A stretch of DNA of 64,000 nt from an uncultured Algibacter sp. (GTDB lineage: Bacteria > Bacteroidota > Bacteroidia > Flavobacteriales > Flavobacteriaceae). The position numbers and the translations under genes were made by a program. The stretch lies in the NCBI GenBank assembly GCA_947499935.1, contig CANMQH010000005.1:124001-188000 (forward strand), read 5' to 3'. Position 1 is the stretch's first letter. Each line of letters begins with the position of its first letter. The notes under the pieces were generated by a model. That model was not told where the DNA came from. It ran no database searches and saw only the letters and a program-made list of their open reading frames with translations. This document shows, in pieces, positions 16,546-24,902 of the stretch.

Positions 16546-18644
16546 GCAAACAAATAAACGTTGCGTTAATTGGCAACCCAAATACTGGTAAAACTTCTGT
16601 TTTTAATGCTTTAACTGGATTAAACCAAAAAGTAGGTAATTACCCAGGAATAACTGTTGAAAAAAAAGAAGGCATCTGTAAACTTCCTCGTGGTGTTAAA
16701 GCACATATTATAGATTTACCAGGCACATATAGTTTAAACGCATCGTCTTTAGATGAAAATGTTGTTATCGAATTACTTTTAAACAGAAATGATAAAGATT
16801 TTCCAGATGTAGCTGTTGTTGTAAGTGATGTTGAGAACTTAAAAAGAAACCTGCTTATTTTTACGCAAATTAAAGATTTAGAAATTCCTACACTACTTGT
16901 TATTAACATGGCAGATAGAATGGATTATAAGGGAATTTCGTTAGATATAGATTATCTAGAAGAACATCTTAACACTAAAATTGCCTTAATAAGCACACGT
17001 AAAAATACAGGCATTGATAATTTAAAGCATCTTATTGCCAATTATAAAGATATCTCTGTAACACCTTGTATAAATGCTTCAGAAATTGACAAAACATACT
17101 TTGAAAACCTAAGAAAAGCGTTTCCAAACCAACTGATATACAAACTTTGGCTAGTTATTACACAAGATGTTAACTTTGGCAAAACGGACCGAAAACAAAT
17201 TGAAGCTGTTGACGATTTTAAAACTAAAAGTAAAGCAGACTTAAAACGTTTACAGCAAAAAGAAACCATTAAACGTTATCAATTTATTAATAACGTTCTT
17301 AAACTTGGACAGACTATTGATGTTTCTCAAGCTAAAGACTTACGTAGTAGATTAGATAGAGTTCTAACACATAAGATATGGGGTTACCTCATCTTCTTTG
17401 TTATTTTACTCACCATATTTCAAGCCATTTACGATTGGTCTAGTATACCGCAAGATTTTATAGATAGTATGTTTACTTCATTAAGCCAATGGACTAAAGA
17501 TATACTACCGCAAGGCGCCTTTACAAATTTACTTGCAGAAGGTATTATACCTGGACTTGGCGGTATTGTTATTTTTATTCCTCAGATTGCCTTTCTGTTT
17601 TTATTTATAGCTGTGCTTGAAGAAAGTGGTTATATGAGTCGCGTTGTTTTTTTAATGGATCGTGTTATGAGACGTTTTGGATTGAGCGGCAAAAGTGTTG
17701 TGCCATTAATTTCTGGAACTGCTTGCGCCATTCCTGCTATTATGGCTACACGTAATATTGAAAGTTGGAAAGAACGACTCATTACTATTTTAGTAACACC
17801 ATTTATTACATGCGCAGCTAGACTTCCTGTATACTTAATTATTATTTCGTTAGTAATTCCAGATAGTCGTTTTATGGGTTTATTAAGCTATCAAGCTCTA
17901 ACACTTATGCTACTATACCTTATAGGATTTCTAACAGCAGTTTCCTCGGCTTATATTTTAAATAAAATTTTAAAAATAAAAAGCAAAACTTATTTTGTAG
18001 TAGAAATGCCTAACTACAAATTACCCATGTTTAAAAATGTAGCAATAACGGTTATAGAAAAAACAAAATCATTTGTATTTGGTGCAGGTAAAATAATTTT
18101 AGCTATTTCAATTATACTTTGGTTTTTGGCATCTTATGGTCCCGGTGAACAATTTAATAACGCTGAGAATATTGTTAAAACAGAATATATTTCTCAAAAC
18201 TTGAGTAATGAACTTCTTCAACAAAAAATAGCATCGCATAAATTAGAACATTCTTTTATAGGTATAACAGGCAGAGCCATAGAGCCTTCTATTAGACCTT
18301 TAGGTTATGATTGGAAAATTGGTATCGCCATTGTAAGTTCTTTTGCAGCACGAGAAGTATTTGTTGGAACATTAGCAACCATTTATAGTGTTGGCAGTGA
18401 TGATGTAGATACCATAACCAATAGAATGTCTAAAGAGATAAATCCAATAACGGGAGGCCCCCTATTTAATTTTGCTTCTGGCATTTCATTATTACTGTTT
18501 TATGCTTTTGCCATGCAATGTATGAGTACCTTGGCTGTTGTAAAACGCGAGACTAATAGCTGGAAATGGCCTACATTACAATTAGTAATCATGACGGCTT
18601 TTGCCTATATTGTAGCTTTAATAGCCTTTCAGCTTTTGAAATGA
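16542..18644 (+). CDS. feoB: FeoB ferrous iron transporter
   Basis: 700 residues. The N-terminal G domain has G1 GNPNTGKTS, G2 region KVGNYPGITVEKKEG, G3 DLPGTYS and G4 NMAD. A helical linker follows, then a membrane domain with gate motifs including the Cys-containing SGTACAIPAIMATR and ITCAARLPVYLI. It moves Fe2+ across the inner membrane, driven by GTP hydrolysis. It sits between feoA (4-bp overlap) and a small Cys-tailed peptide 27 bp downstream, so the three form one operon. Confidence 0.97.
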   Translation: MSKQINVALIGNPNTGKTSVFNALTGLNQKVGNYPGITVEKKEGICKLPRGVKAHIIDLPGTYSLNASSLDENVVIELLLNRNDKDFPDVAVVVSDVENLKRNLLIFTQIKDLEIPTLLVINMADRMDYKGISLDIDYLEEHLNTKIALISTRKNTGIDNLKHLIANYKDISVTPCINASEIDKTYFENLRKAFPNQLIYKLWLVITQDVNFGKTDRKQIEAVDDFKTKSKADLKRLQQKETIKRYQFINNVLKLGQTIDVSQAKDLRSRLDRVLTHKIWGYLIFFVILLTIFQAIYDWSSIPQDFIDSMFTSLSQWTKDILPQGAFTNLLAEGIIPGLGGIVIFIPQIAFLFLFIAVLEESGYMSRVVFLMDRVMRRFGLSGKSVVPLISGTACAIPAIMATRNIESWKERLITILVTPFITCAARLPVYLIIISLVIPDSRFMGLLSYQALTLMLLYLIGFLTAVSSAYILNKILKIKSKTYFVVEMPNYKLPMFKNVAITVIEKTKSFVFGAGKIILAISIILWFLASYGPGEQFNNAENIVKTEYISQNLSNELLQQKIASHKLEHSFIGITGRAIEPSIRPLGYDWKIGIAIVSSFAAREVFVGTLATIYSVGSDDVDTITNRMSKEINPITGGPLFNFASGISLLLFYAFAMQCMSTLAVVKRETNSWKWPTLQLVIMTAFAYIVALIAFQLLK

Positions 18645-18671
18645 AACTAATATAATAACGACTATATCTCT

Positions 18672-18800
18672 ATGAATGATATAATACAAAACATACTGGT
18701 ATTTATAGCAATGGCTTATGCATTAGGTTTTTTAATTAAGAAATTCTTTTGGAAAAAGCCCAATCGTAAAAAAAGCTGTGGAAGTGCAGGTGGTTGTTAA
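18672..18800 (+). CDS. FeoB-associated Cys-rich membrane peptide
   Basis: A 42-residue ORF that a minimum-length cut-off would miss. One N-terminal membrane helix (NILVFIAMAYALGFLI) is followed by a basic stretch (KKFFWKKPNRKK) and a tail CGSAGGC with two Cys. This is the plan of the FeoB-associated Cys-rich family, which lies next to feoB in many Bacteroidota. The Cys pair may bind iron or aid FeoB function, but the role is not settled. Confidence 0.85.
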   Translation: MNDIIQNILVFIAMAYALGFLIKKFFWKKPNRKKSCGSAGGC

Positions 18801-18841
18801 TTCCATTAAAATAATTTAAACCTCACCTCTTTTACACCATA

Positions 18842-20278
18842 TTATACTTTTTTCAATACACGATGTGTACGGCCTCTAAAACTAACAAAGTAAACGCCTT
18901 GACTCAAATTAGAAGTATCAATTTGCATACGAGATTGAAACGGCTTTACTGTAATCTTATCTGTAAAATCTTGGCCTAATACATTAAAAACTTTTAAGTT
19001 TTTTATATTTAGCTTATTGCTTTCTATATTTAAAACATCTTTAAAAGGATTAGGATATAGCTTTGCATCATTAAATGTAAAATCGACAGTAGATAAAGCT
19101 GAATCAAATTCGTAACTTCCAATATCTATATCATTATTATTAGTTCTAACTCCAGACATCGTTTTATGTTCGTAATGAAACTCGGGCGTTAGACTAAAAC
19201 CACTTACTGATTGCATAGTAGTAAGTCCGTTATCAATGGCGGGCGAACTAGAGGTCAACTTATAATCATAATTAGCTTCATTTATAAAACCTGCGTTAGC
19301 AATAATAGGGTCAATAAAATTATTAGCCATGTTGGTAGCGGTAGCACCATTTAAAACAGTTCCTGTACCAGCAAAAATATTATTTCTAACATCTAAAGTA
19401 TTTGTTCCGCTATCTGTATCAAGAAACACACTAGACGTTGCACGCTTATTAACCATAGTATTATTAACCACATAAAGCGCATTAAATATATAAATGAATC
19501 CCTCTAATCCAAATCCTACTAAATTTTCATTTATAGCATTTTCGCCCTGCATTAATAAATTACCCATTATAATTGAAAACCCGCCATTAGGCAAATCTAT
19601 TAACCGACTAGAATTACCCGTGTCTTCATCCATAATCCTGTTATACATGATAATATTTTCTCGAGCTCTAGATTTTAAATTATGCCCAACCTTAGCATGA
19701 TGAGAATAATTATATCTAAACGTAAGTCTATTAATTCTATTTACATATATGTTATGACTAAAACCATCGCCAAAACCATTGTTAGCAAATTCAGTAAACT
19801 CAACCAATATATCCGACATAGGCGCATTACCTGTTAAAATACCGTTTTCGTTATCATGAAAATAGCATTGCTTAACAGTAAGTCCTGCCCCATCTAATCG
19901 AATACCTGCCCCGTTTTTATCTAGAACTACCGCACCAGAAAACTCTATATTCTCTACCGTTATATTATCTCCTGCGCAAACCCAAATCCCTTTTCCTAAA
20001 ATATTCATACCATCTGCAATTAAATGCGGCCTACCTCCAACACCCTTAATAATAAGGTTATTATTCTCCCAAACAGCAAGACAATCTAAACCCGTATATG
20101 TTTCGGCATCAATTTCTATGGTATCACCGTCTTGCACAATATTAGCACTATATAATGCATTAGGTGTTTTATAAACTCTTGTTGAACCCACTTTAAAAAC
20201 CGTGGCAAAACAAGATATATGAGCAGTTAAAAACAATAAAATGCTAGTTATTAATGGTTTGGCTATTGTTGTAAACAT
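18842..20278 (-). CDS. Secreted right-handed beta-helix protein with T9SS sorting domain
   Basis: 478 residues with a signal peptide ending near CFATVF. Successive short strands rich in Asn/Gly (ENIEFSGAVVLDKNG, VKQCYFHDNENGILTG, NMANNFIDPII) form a parallel beta-helix of the polysaccharide-lyase/CASH type. A C-terminal type A sorting domain follows (KLYPNPFKDVLNIES ... GVYFVSFRG). It is probably a surface or secreted polysaccharide-acting or binding protein; no catalytic residues could be assigned. It lies alone and antisense between the feo and metal-uptake loci. Confidence 0.8.
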   Translation of the reverse strand: MFTTIAKPLITSILLFLTAHISCFATVFKVGSTRVYKTPNALYSANIVQDGDTIEIDAETYTGLDCLAVWENNNLIIKGVGGRPHLIADGMNILGKGIWVCAGDNITVENIEFSGAVVLDKNGAGIRLDGAGLTVKQCYFHDNENGILTGNAPMSDILVEFTEFANNGFGDGFSHNIYVNRINRLTFRYNYSHHAKVGHNLKSRARENIIMYNRIMDEDTGNSSRLIDLPNGGFSIIMGNLLMQGENAINENLVGFGLEGFIYIFNALYVVNNTMVNKRATSSVFLDTDSGTNTLDVRNNIFAGTGTVLNGATATNMANNFIDPIIANAGFINEANYDYKLTSSSPAIDNGLTTMQSVSGFSLTPEFHYEHKTMSGVRTNNNDIDIGSYEFDSALSTVDFTFNDAKLYPNPFKDVLNIESNKLNIKNLKVFNVLGQDFTDKITVKPFQSRMQIDTSNLSQGVYFVSFRGRTHRVLKKV

Positions 20279-20424
20279 GATAAATTGGTTATATTTTTCG
20301 AAAACTTTACATTAAATACGTGTTTTTTAAATAATTAGATGTTAAAAAACGATATTCTGCATATTTTTTCTTTCAGTTGACATAAAATCATTAAAATTTG
20401 AGTGTAACATTCATTTTTTTAGTT

Positions 20425-20457
20425 AAATTTGAAAAATTTTTAAGCATGCTTAAAAAA
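20425..20457 (+). promoter_or_regulatory. Promoter box and 20-bp palindromic operator candidate before the DtxR gene
   Basis: TAAATTTG (20425-20432) fits the -7 box. A perfect 20-bp palindrome TTTTTAAGCATGCTTAAAAA occupies 20438-20457, over the expected transcription start and 17 bp before the ATG. Its placement suggests autoregulation by the encoded metalloregulator. The nearest TTTG (20397-20400) is 24 nt from the -7 box, longer than usual. Confidence 0.6.
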
Positions 20458-20474
20458 AAATTAAAGCAAATTAA

Positions 20475-21134
20475 ATGTCTGTAGCCATTGAAAATTTTGT
20501 AAAAGCTATTTACAAAAACGAAAAACACGATAAAAATGATACCAAACCAGGCAATATAGCCAAAGAGTTAGGTATTTCTAGCGCAGCAGCCACAGATATG
20601 GCTAAAAAATTAGCTATAAAAGATTTACTACATTACGAAAAATACAAACCACTACAACTTACCGAAAAAGGAACTAAAATGGCGTTGAATGTTGTTCGCA
20701 AACATCGTCTTTGGGAATCATTACTTTTTAAAATGTTCGATATGTCTTTACACGACATTCATCGAGAAGCAGAGTTGCTTGAGCATCAAACATCAGATTT
20801 ACTAGCTAATAAAATTAGTGAGTATTTGGGCAATCCTAATTTTGACCCTCATGGAGACCCCATCCCTAATAAGGATGGAGAAATTACGACAACCGATACA
20901 TCAATTACACTATCTAAAGCCGAAGAAGGAAAAACCTATACCATTTCTAGACTATTGAGTGACGATAAAGAGTTTTTTGATTTTTGCGCACAAAATGCCT
21001 TAAAATATGGTCATACAGTTTTAGTCTCAAAACAATTTAATAACAACAAAATGACTCAAATTTTAATAAATAATAACACCATTATTCTTAATCAGGATTT
21101 TACATCAATTATATATGTCAATGAAATTAACTAA
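20475..21134 (+). CDS. DtxR/MntR-family metal-dependent repressor
   Basis: 219 residues: winged helix (about 1-65), metal-binding dimerisation domain (66-125) and a C-terminal FeoA/SH3-like domain (about 145-215). By spacing against IdeR, H77, E81 and H96 match the ancillary site, and E100, E103 and H104 match C102, E105 and H106. Glu in place of Cys102 is the MntR pattern. However, N7 and K10 replace the Asp8/Glu11 of MntR, so the effector metal (Mn or Fe) is ambiguous. It heads the metal-uptake gene set and overlaps the next gene. Confidence 0.88.
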   Translation: MSVAIENFVKAIYKNEKHDKNDTKPGNIAKELGISSAAATDMAKKLAIKDLLHYEKYKPLQLTEKGTKMALNVVRKHRLWESLLFKMFDMSLHDIHREAELLEHQTSDLLANKISEYLGNPNFDPHGDPIPNKDGEITTTDTSITLSKAEEGKTYTISRLLSDDKEFFDFCAQNALKYGHTVLVSKQFNNNKMTQILINNNTIILNQDFTSIIYVNEIN

Positions 21135-21924
21135 CCTCAAAATAACATTAATAGCAATCACACTATCCTTTAGCGCATTCTCACAAGAAAACGAGTCTGC
21201 CTTAGGTGCCTTAATTACAGATAGACCAGATGCAACAGAATCTCCAAACACAATACCAACAGGCTATATTCAAGTAGAAACAGGTTCTTTTTACGAAAGC
21301 TTTAAAGACCAAAATATTAAAAACGAAACCTTTACATACAACACAACATTAGTACGCTTAGGTTTATTGGATAATCTAGAACTGCGTTTGGGATGGGATT
21401 TTCTTGAAGGCACTACCACCATAGGCGGAAATAAATTAAATAATGTAACCAGTGGATTTAATCCTTTATTATTAGGAACCAAAATCTACATTGCAGAAGA
21501 AAAAGGATTACGCCCAGAAATAGGCTTTCTAGCACATTTATATTTACCATTTACTGCAAGCAAAGATTATAAACCAGAAACTACAGGCGTAGACTTTAGG
21601 TTTTCATTTGCACATACGTTAAGTAAAAAATCAAGCTTATCATATAACTTAGGAGCACAATGGCGAAACGACTCTCCCGAAGCTGCGTATGTTTACACCC
21701 TATCCTACGGACTAGGATTAACAGAAAAATTAGGGTTTTACGCAGAACTATACGGTGATTTACCCGAAAATAATAAAGCCAATCATTTATGGGATGCAGG
21801 GCTAACCTATTTAATTTCAGATAATGTACAACTCGATGCTACAATAGGCTCAAGCATTACAGAAGGACAAGACATCTTGTTAAGCGCCGGTGTTAGTTTT
21901 AGGCTACCAACGCGTAAACAGTAA
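21115..21924 (+). CDS. Putative outer-membrane beta-barrel of the phenol-degradation MetA-like type
   Basis: 269 residues with a signal peptide ending at SAFSQ. The mature protein starts LGALITDRPDATESP, followed by amphipathic strands (YIQVETGSFYESF, LELRLGWDFLEG, LSYNLGAQWRND) and ends on a strand with VSFRLP. The TDRPDATESP opening is typical of the MetA-pathway transporter-like family. The start at 21115 overlaps the regulator gene by 20 bp (14 bp if 21121 is used), so the two are translationally linked. In this context it may pass metal ions across the outer membrane. That role is inferred from position only. Confidence 0.7.
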   Translation: MSMKLTNLKITLIAITLSFSAFSQENESALGALITDRPDATESPNTIPTGYIQVETGSFYESFKDQNIKNETFTYNTTLVRLGLLDNLELRLGWDFLEGTTTIGGNKLNNVTSGFNPLLLGTKIYIAEEKGLRPEIGFLAHLYLPFTASKDYKPETTGVDFRFSFAHTLSKKSSLSYNLGAQWRNDSPEAAYVYTLSYGLGLTEKLGFYAELYGDLPENNKANHLWDAGLTYLISDNVQLDATIGSSITEGQDILLSAGVSFRLPTRKQ

Positions 21925-21975
21925 TCATTTATCAAGCCTAATAATATAGAAGCACTCAAGTAAATCAAATTTAAA

Positions 21976-22881
21976 ATGAAAAAAATACTCTTAACCATAG
22001 CAATAACACTTACGTTATTAAATTGTAAAGAAGAAAAAAAAGCCAATAGTAAACTAAACGTAGTTACCACAACATCTATGATAACCGATTTGGTTAAAAA
22101 CATAGGTGGCAAACATATTAATTTACAAGGCTTAATGGGTAGTGGCGTAGACCCACATTTATACAAAGCCAGTGAGGGCGATGTTTCAAAACTTTCCAAT
22201 GCCGATGTTATTTTTTATAGCGGCCTACACTTAGAAGGTAAATTGGTAGAGATTTTCGAGAAAATGAAAAACAAAAAAACCATAGCTATTTCAGATGTAA
22301 TAGATAAAAAAACACTAATTGGCTCAGAGTATTTCGCATCAAGCTACGACCCGCATATCTGGTTTAATGTAGATTATTGGATTCAAGCCACACAATTTGT
22401 AGTATCAAAACTATCAGAAGCTATTCCAGAACAAAAAACAGCTTTCGAGACCAATGGCGCTAATTACATCAAACAATTACAAGCATTAAAAACGAATTTA
22501 AAAACCAAAATTGAAACCCTTCCTCAAGAAAAACGCATTTTAGTAACAGCCCACGATGCCTTTAATTATTTCGGAAAATCTTTTAATTTTGAGGTCGTAG
22601 GCTTACAAGGACTTTCAACAGCAACAGAAGCTGGCGTACAAGACGTTCAAAAATTAGCAGCATTTATTATAGAAAAAAATGTAAAAGCCATCTTTATAGA
22701 AAGCTCGGTACCAAAACGCACCATAGAAGCTTTACAAGCAGCAGTAAATTCTAAAGGCCATAACGTAACCATTGGCGGCTCTTTATATTCCGATGCGCTC
22801 GGAAACGCAGGAACTGTTGAGGGGACATACATAGGCATGTTCAAATACAACGTAAATACAATTGTAAATGCACTTAAATAA
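21976..22881 (+). CDS. Metal-binding lipoprotein of a Mn/Zn ABC transporter (TroA/ZnuA family)
   Basis: 301 residues with a lipoprotein signal and lipobox LLNC (C17). The four metal ligands of the cluster A-I binding-protein fold are in place: H61 (GVDPHLYK), H127 (YDPHIWF), H193 (TAHDAFNYF) and D273 (LYSDALGNAG). The His-His-His-Asp set resembles TroA, which handles Zn or Mn, rather than the His-His-Glu-Asp set of Mn-specific PsaA/MntC. The His-rich loop of ZnuA is absent. It passes the ion to the permeases encoded downstream. Confidence 0.9.
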   Translation: MKKILLTIAITLTLLNCKEEKKANSKLNVVTTTSMITDLVKNIGGKHINLQGLMGSGVDPHLYKASEGDVSKLSNADVIFYSGLHLEGKLVEIFEKMKNKKTIAISDVIDKKTLIGSEYFASSYDPHIWFNVDYWIQATQFVVSKLSEAIPEQKTAFETNGANYIKQLQALKTNLKTKIETLPQEKRILVTAHDAFNYFGKSFNFEVVGLQGLSTATEAGVQDVQKLAAFIIEKNVKAIFIESSVPKRTIEALQAAVNSKGHNVTIGGSLYSDALGNAGTVEGTYIGMFKYNVNTIVNALK

Positions 22882-22907
22882 ATTAGCTGTAAAATTAGTT
22901 GAAGCTA

Positions 22908-22974
22908 TTTCCTGCTATCCGCTATATCTTTTTTGAAGAAAAATCAAAAAAGGATGCCGCTTCTATCAGGGCTA
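22908..22974. repeat. Flavobacterial intergenic palindromic element
   Basis: A 67-bp block starting TTTCCTGCTATCCGCTATAT and ending GATGCCGCTTCTATCAGGGC plus TA. Its core is a perfect 9-bp stem (CTTTTTTGA 22928-22936 with TCAAAAAAG 22944-22952) and a 7-nt loop. I recall near-identical blocks with variable loops recurring between genes in many Flavobacteriaceae. Here it lies inside the metal-uptake gene set, between the binding lipoprotein and the ATPase, and could act as an mRNA processing or attenuation site. Confidence 0.7.
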
Positions 22975-23034
22975 GATTATCAGCCAAGGTTAGGTTAAAA
23001 TAAATGGTCATCACTAAACCTGTAATTAAAAAAA

Positions 23035-23772
23035 ATGAAACAAAAAATAGCCGTAAAAGTAGACGACCTTACTGTAGCTTATAACTACAAACCCGTACTC
23101 TGGGATATCGATTTAGAAATCCCCGAAGGCGTACTCATGGCTATTGTAGGACCAAATGGCGCTGGTAAATCTACCCTTATAAAATCTATTTTAGGCATCT
23201 TAAAACCTATAGCAGGCAGCGTAGCTATATATGATAAACCATACAACAAACAACGCCAATTAGTAGCCTATGTACCACAAAAAGGCAGTGTAGACTGGGA
23301 TTTTCCAACCACAGCACTAGATGTCGTTACCATGGGTACCTATGGCAGTTTAGGTTGGATAAAACGCCCTGGACAAAAAGAAAAAAAAGCAGCTCTAGAA
23401 GCTTTAGAAAAAGTAGGCATGCTTCCCTTTAAAAACCGACAAATAAGTCAACTTTCTGGCGGACAGCAACAACGTATTTTTTTAGCCAGAGCTTTGGTGC
23501 AAAATGCCTCAATTTATTTTATGGATGAGCCCTTTCAAGGTGTCGATGCCACCACCGAAATAGCCATTATAAACATATTAAAAGAACTCAGAAAATCAGG
23601 AAAAACCGTTATTGTAGTGCATCACGATTTACAAACCGTACCCGAATATTTCGATTGGGTTACTTTTCTAAACGTTAAAAAAATAGCTACAGGCCCTGTT
23701 AAAGATATTTTTAATGATGATAATTTAACTAAGACCTATGGTATTAATTATAAAGTAAGTATTCAAGAATAA
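23035..23772 (+). CDS. ATPase of the Mn/Zn ABC transporter
   Basis: 245 residues. Walker A is GPNGAGKST, the Q-loop region is [14 protein letters not shown], the signature is [10 protein letters not shown], Walker B is [12 protein letters not shown] and the switch His is in VVHHDL. The DWDFPTT segment is common in Zn/Mn (ZnuC/MntA) ATPases. It powers import by the two permeases encoded immediately downstream. The gap to the next ATG is 2 bp. Confidence 0.93.
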   Translation: MKQKIAVKVDDLTVAYNYKPVLWDIDLEIPEGVLMAIVGPNGAGKSTLIKSILGILKPIAGSVAIYDKPYNKQRQLVAYVPQKGSVDWDFPTTALDVVTMGTYGSLGWIKRPGQKEKKAALEALEKVGMLPFKNRQISQLSGGQQQRIFLARALVQNASIYFMDEPFQGVDATTEIAIINILKELRKSGKTVIVVHHDLQTVPEYFDWVTFLNVKKIATGPVKDIFNDDNLTKTYGINYKVSIQE

Positions 23773-23774
23773 TA

Positions 23775-24902
23775 ATGGACATTACCGAATACATAAAACT
23801 AGTCTTTACAGACTACACCTTAAGAACCATAACACTAGGCACCACAATTCTTGGTGCTGTTACTGGTATGCTAGGCAGTTTTGCAGTATTACGAAAGCAA
23901 AGCCTTTTAGGCGATGCTATTTCACACGCTGCTTTACCAGGTATTGCTATATCGTTCTTAATAACAGGAGCAAAAGACAGCAATACCTTGTTATTAGGCG
24001 CTTTAATAAGCGGCCTTATAGGTACCTTTTGGATTCGAGGTATTATTAAGAATACACATTTAAAATCTGATACGGCGTTGGGTTTAATATTGTCTCTATT
24101 TTTTGGTTTCGGGATGTTACTACTCACATTTATTCAAAAACAACCCAATGCAAACCAAGCAGGGCTTGATAAATATCTATTTGGACAGGCAGCCACTTTA
24201 CTAGTCAGCGATGTATGGCTTATGGCTATTGTTACAGGAGCTTGCTTATTTGTATTATTACTATTTTGGAAAGAATTTAAAATACTTCTATTTGATGCCG
24301 ATTATACCAAAACACTAGGGTTTAATACTAAATTTATAGACATTCTAATCACAACTTTTATTGTTTTGGCTATTGTTTTAGGATTGCAAACGGTTGGCGT
24401 TGTTTTAATGAGTGCTATGTTATTAGCACCGGCGGCGGCGGCAAGACAATGGACAAACAGCTTAGGCTTAATGGTTTTTTTAGCAGCCCTTTTTGGTGCG
24501 CTTTCAGGCGTTTTTGGCACAGCCATTAGCGCAAGTCAAAACAACCTATCCACAGGACCTGTTATTGTTATTGTTGCTGGAGTTTTTGTTATATTTTCAT
24601 TTATCTTCTCACCCAGTCGAGGGTTATTATTTAAACAAATTAGATTTATAAAAAACCGTCGCGATTTAGAATTACATAAAACCTTAGCTTTCATGTTTAG
24701 AATTGCTGAAACTCATGAAAATATTTCGCATCCGCACGCTATTAAAATATTAAATAATTTTCAAGGTTTTACCAAAGGAACGCTTCAAAAATTAGTACTG
24801 AAAAATTATGTAAAACTAAACGGCAACATGTGGAGTTTAACTGAAGAAGGCTTTAAAACCGCTTCTAATTTATACAATCAACAAACCGACAACAATGAAT
24901 AA
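23775..24902 (+). CDS. Metal ABC transporter permease with C-terminal winged-helix-like extension
   Basis: 375 residues. Residues 1 to about 282 are a ZnuB/MntB-type permease with eight or nine helices and the family motif SLLGDAISHAALPGIAI. An extra roughly 90-residue cytoplasmic tail follows, with helix-rich and LNGNMWSLTEEGFKTASN segments that read like a DtxR-type wing. ABC-3 permeases are usually about 270-290 residues, so the tail is an addition. Its stop overlaps the second permease by 8 bp. Together they should form a heterodimeric channel. Confidence 0.9.
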   Translation: MDITEYIKLVFTDYTLRTITLGTTILGAVTGMLGSFAVLRKQSLLGDAISHAALPGIAISFLITGAKDSNTLLLGALISGLIGTFWIRGIIKNTHLKSDTALGLILSLFFGFGMLLLTFIQKQPNANQAGLDKYLFGQAATLLVSDVWLMAIVTGACLFVLLLFWKEFKILLFDADYTKTLGFNTKFIDILITTFIVLAIVLGLQTVGVVLMSAMLLAPAAAARQWTNSLGLMVFLAALFGALSGVFGTAISASQNNLSTGPVIVIVAGVFVIFSFIFSPSRGLLFKQIRFIKNRRDLELHKTLAFMFRIAETHENISHPHAIKILNNFQGFTKGTLQKLVLKNYVKLNGNMWSLTEEGFKTASNLYNQQTDNNE

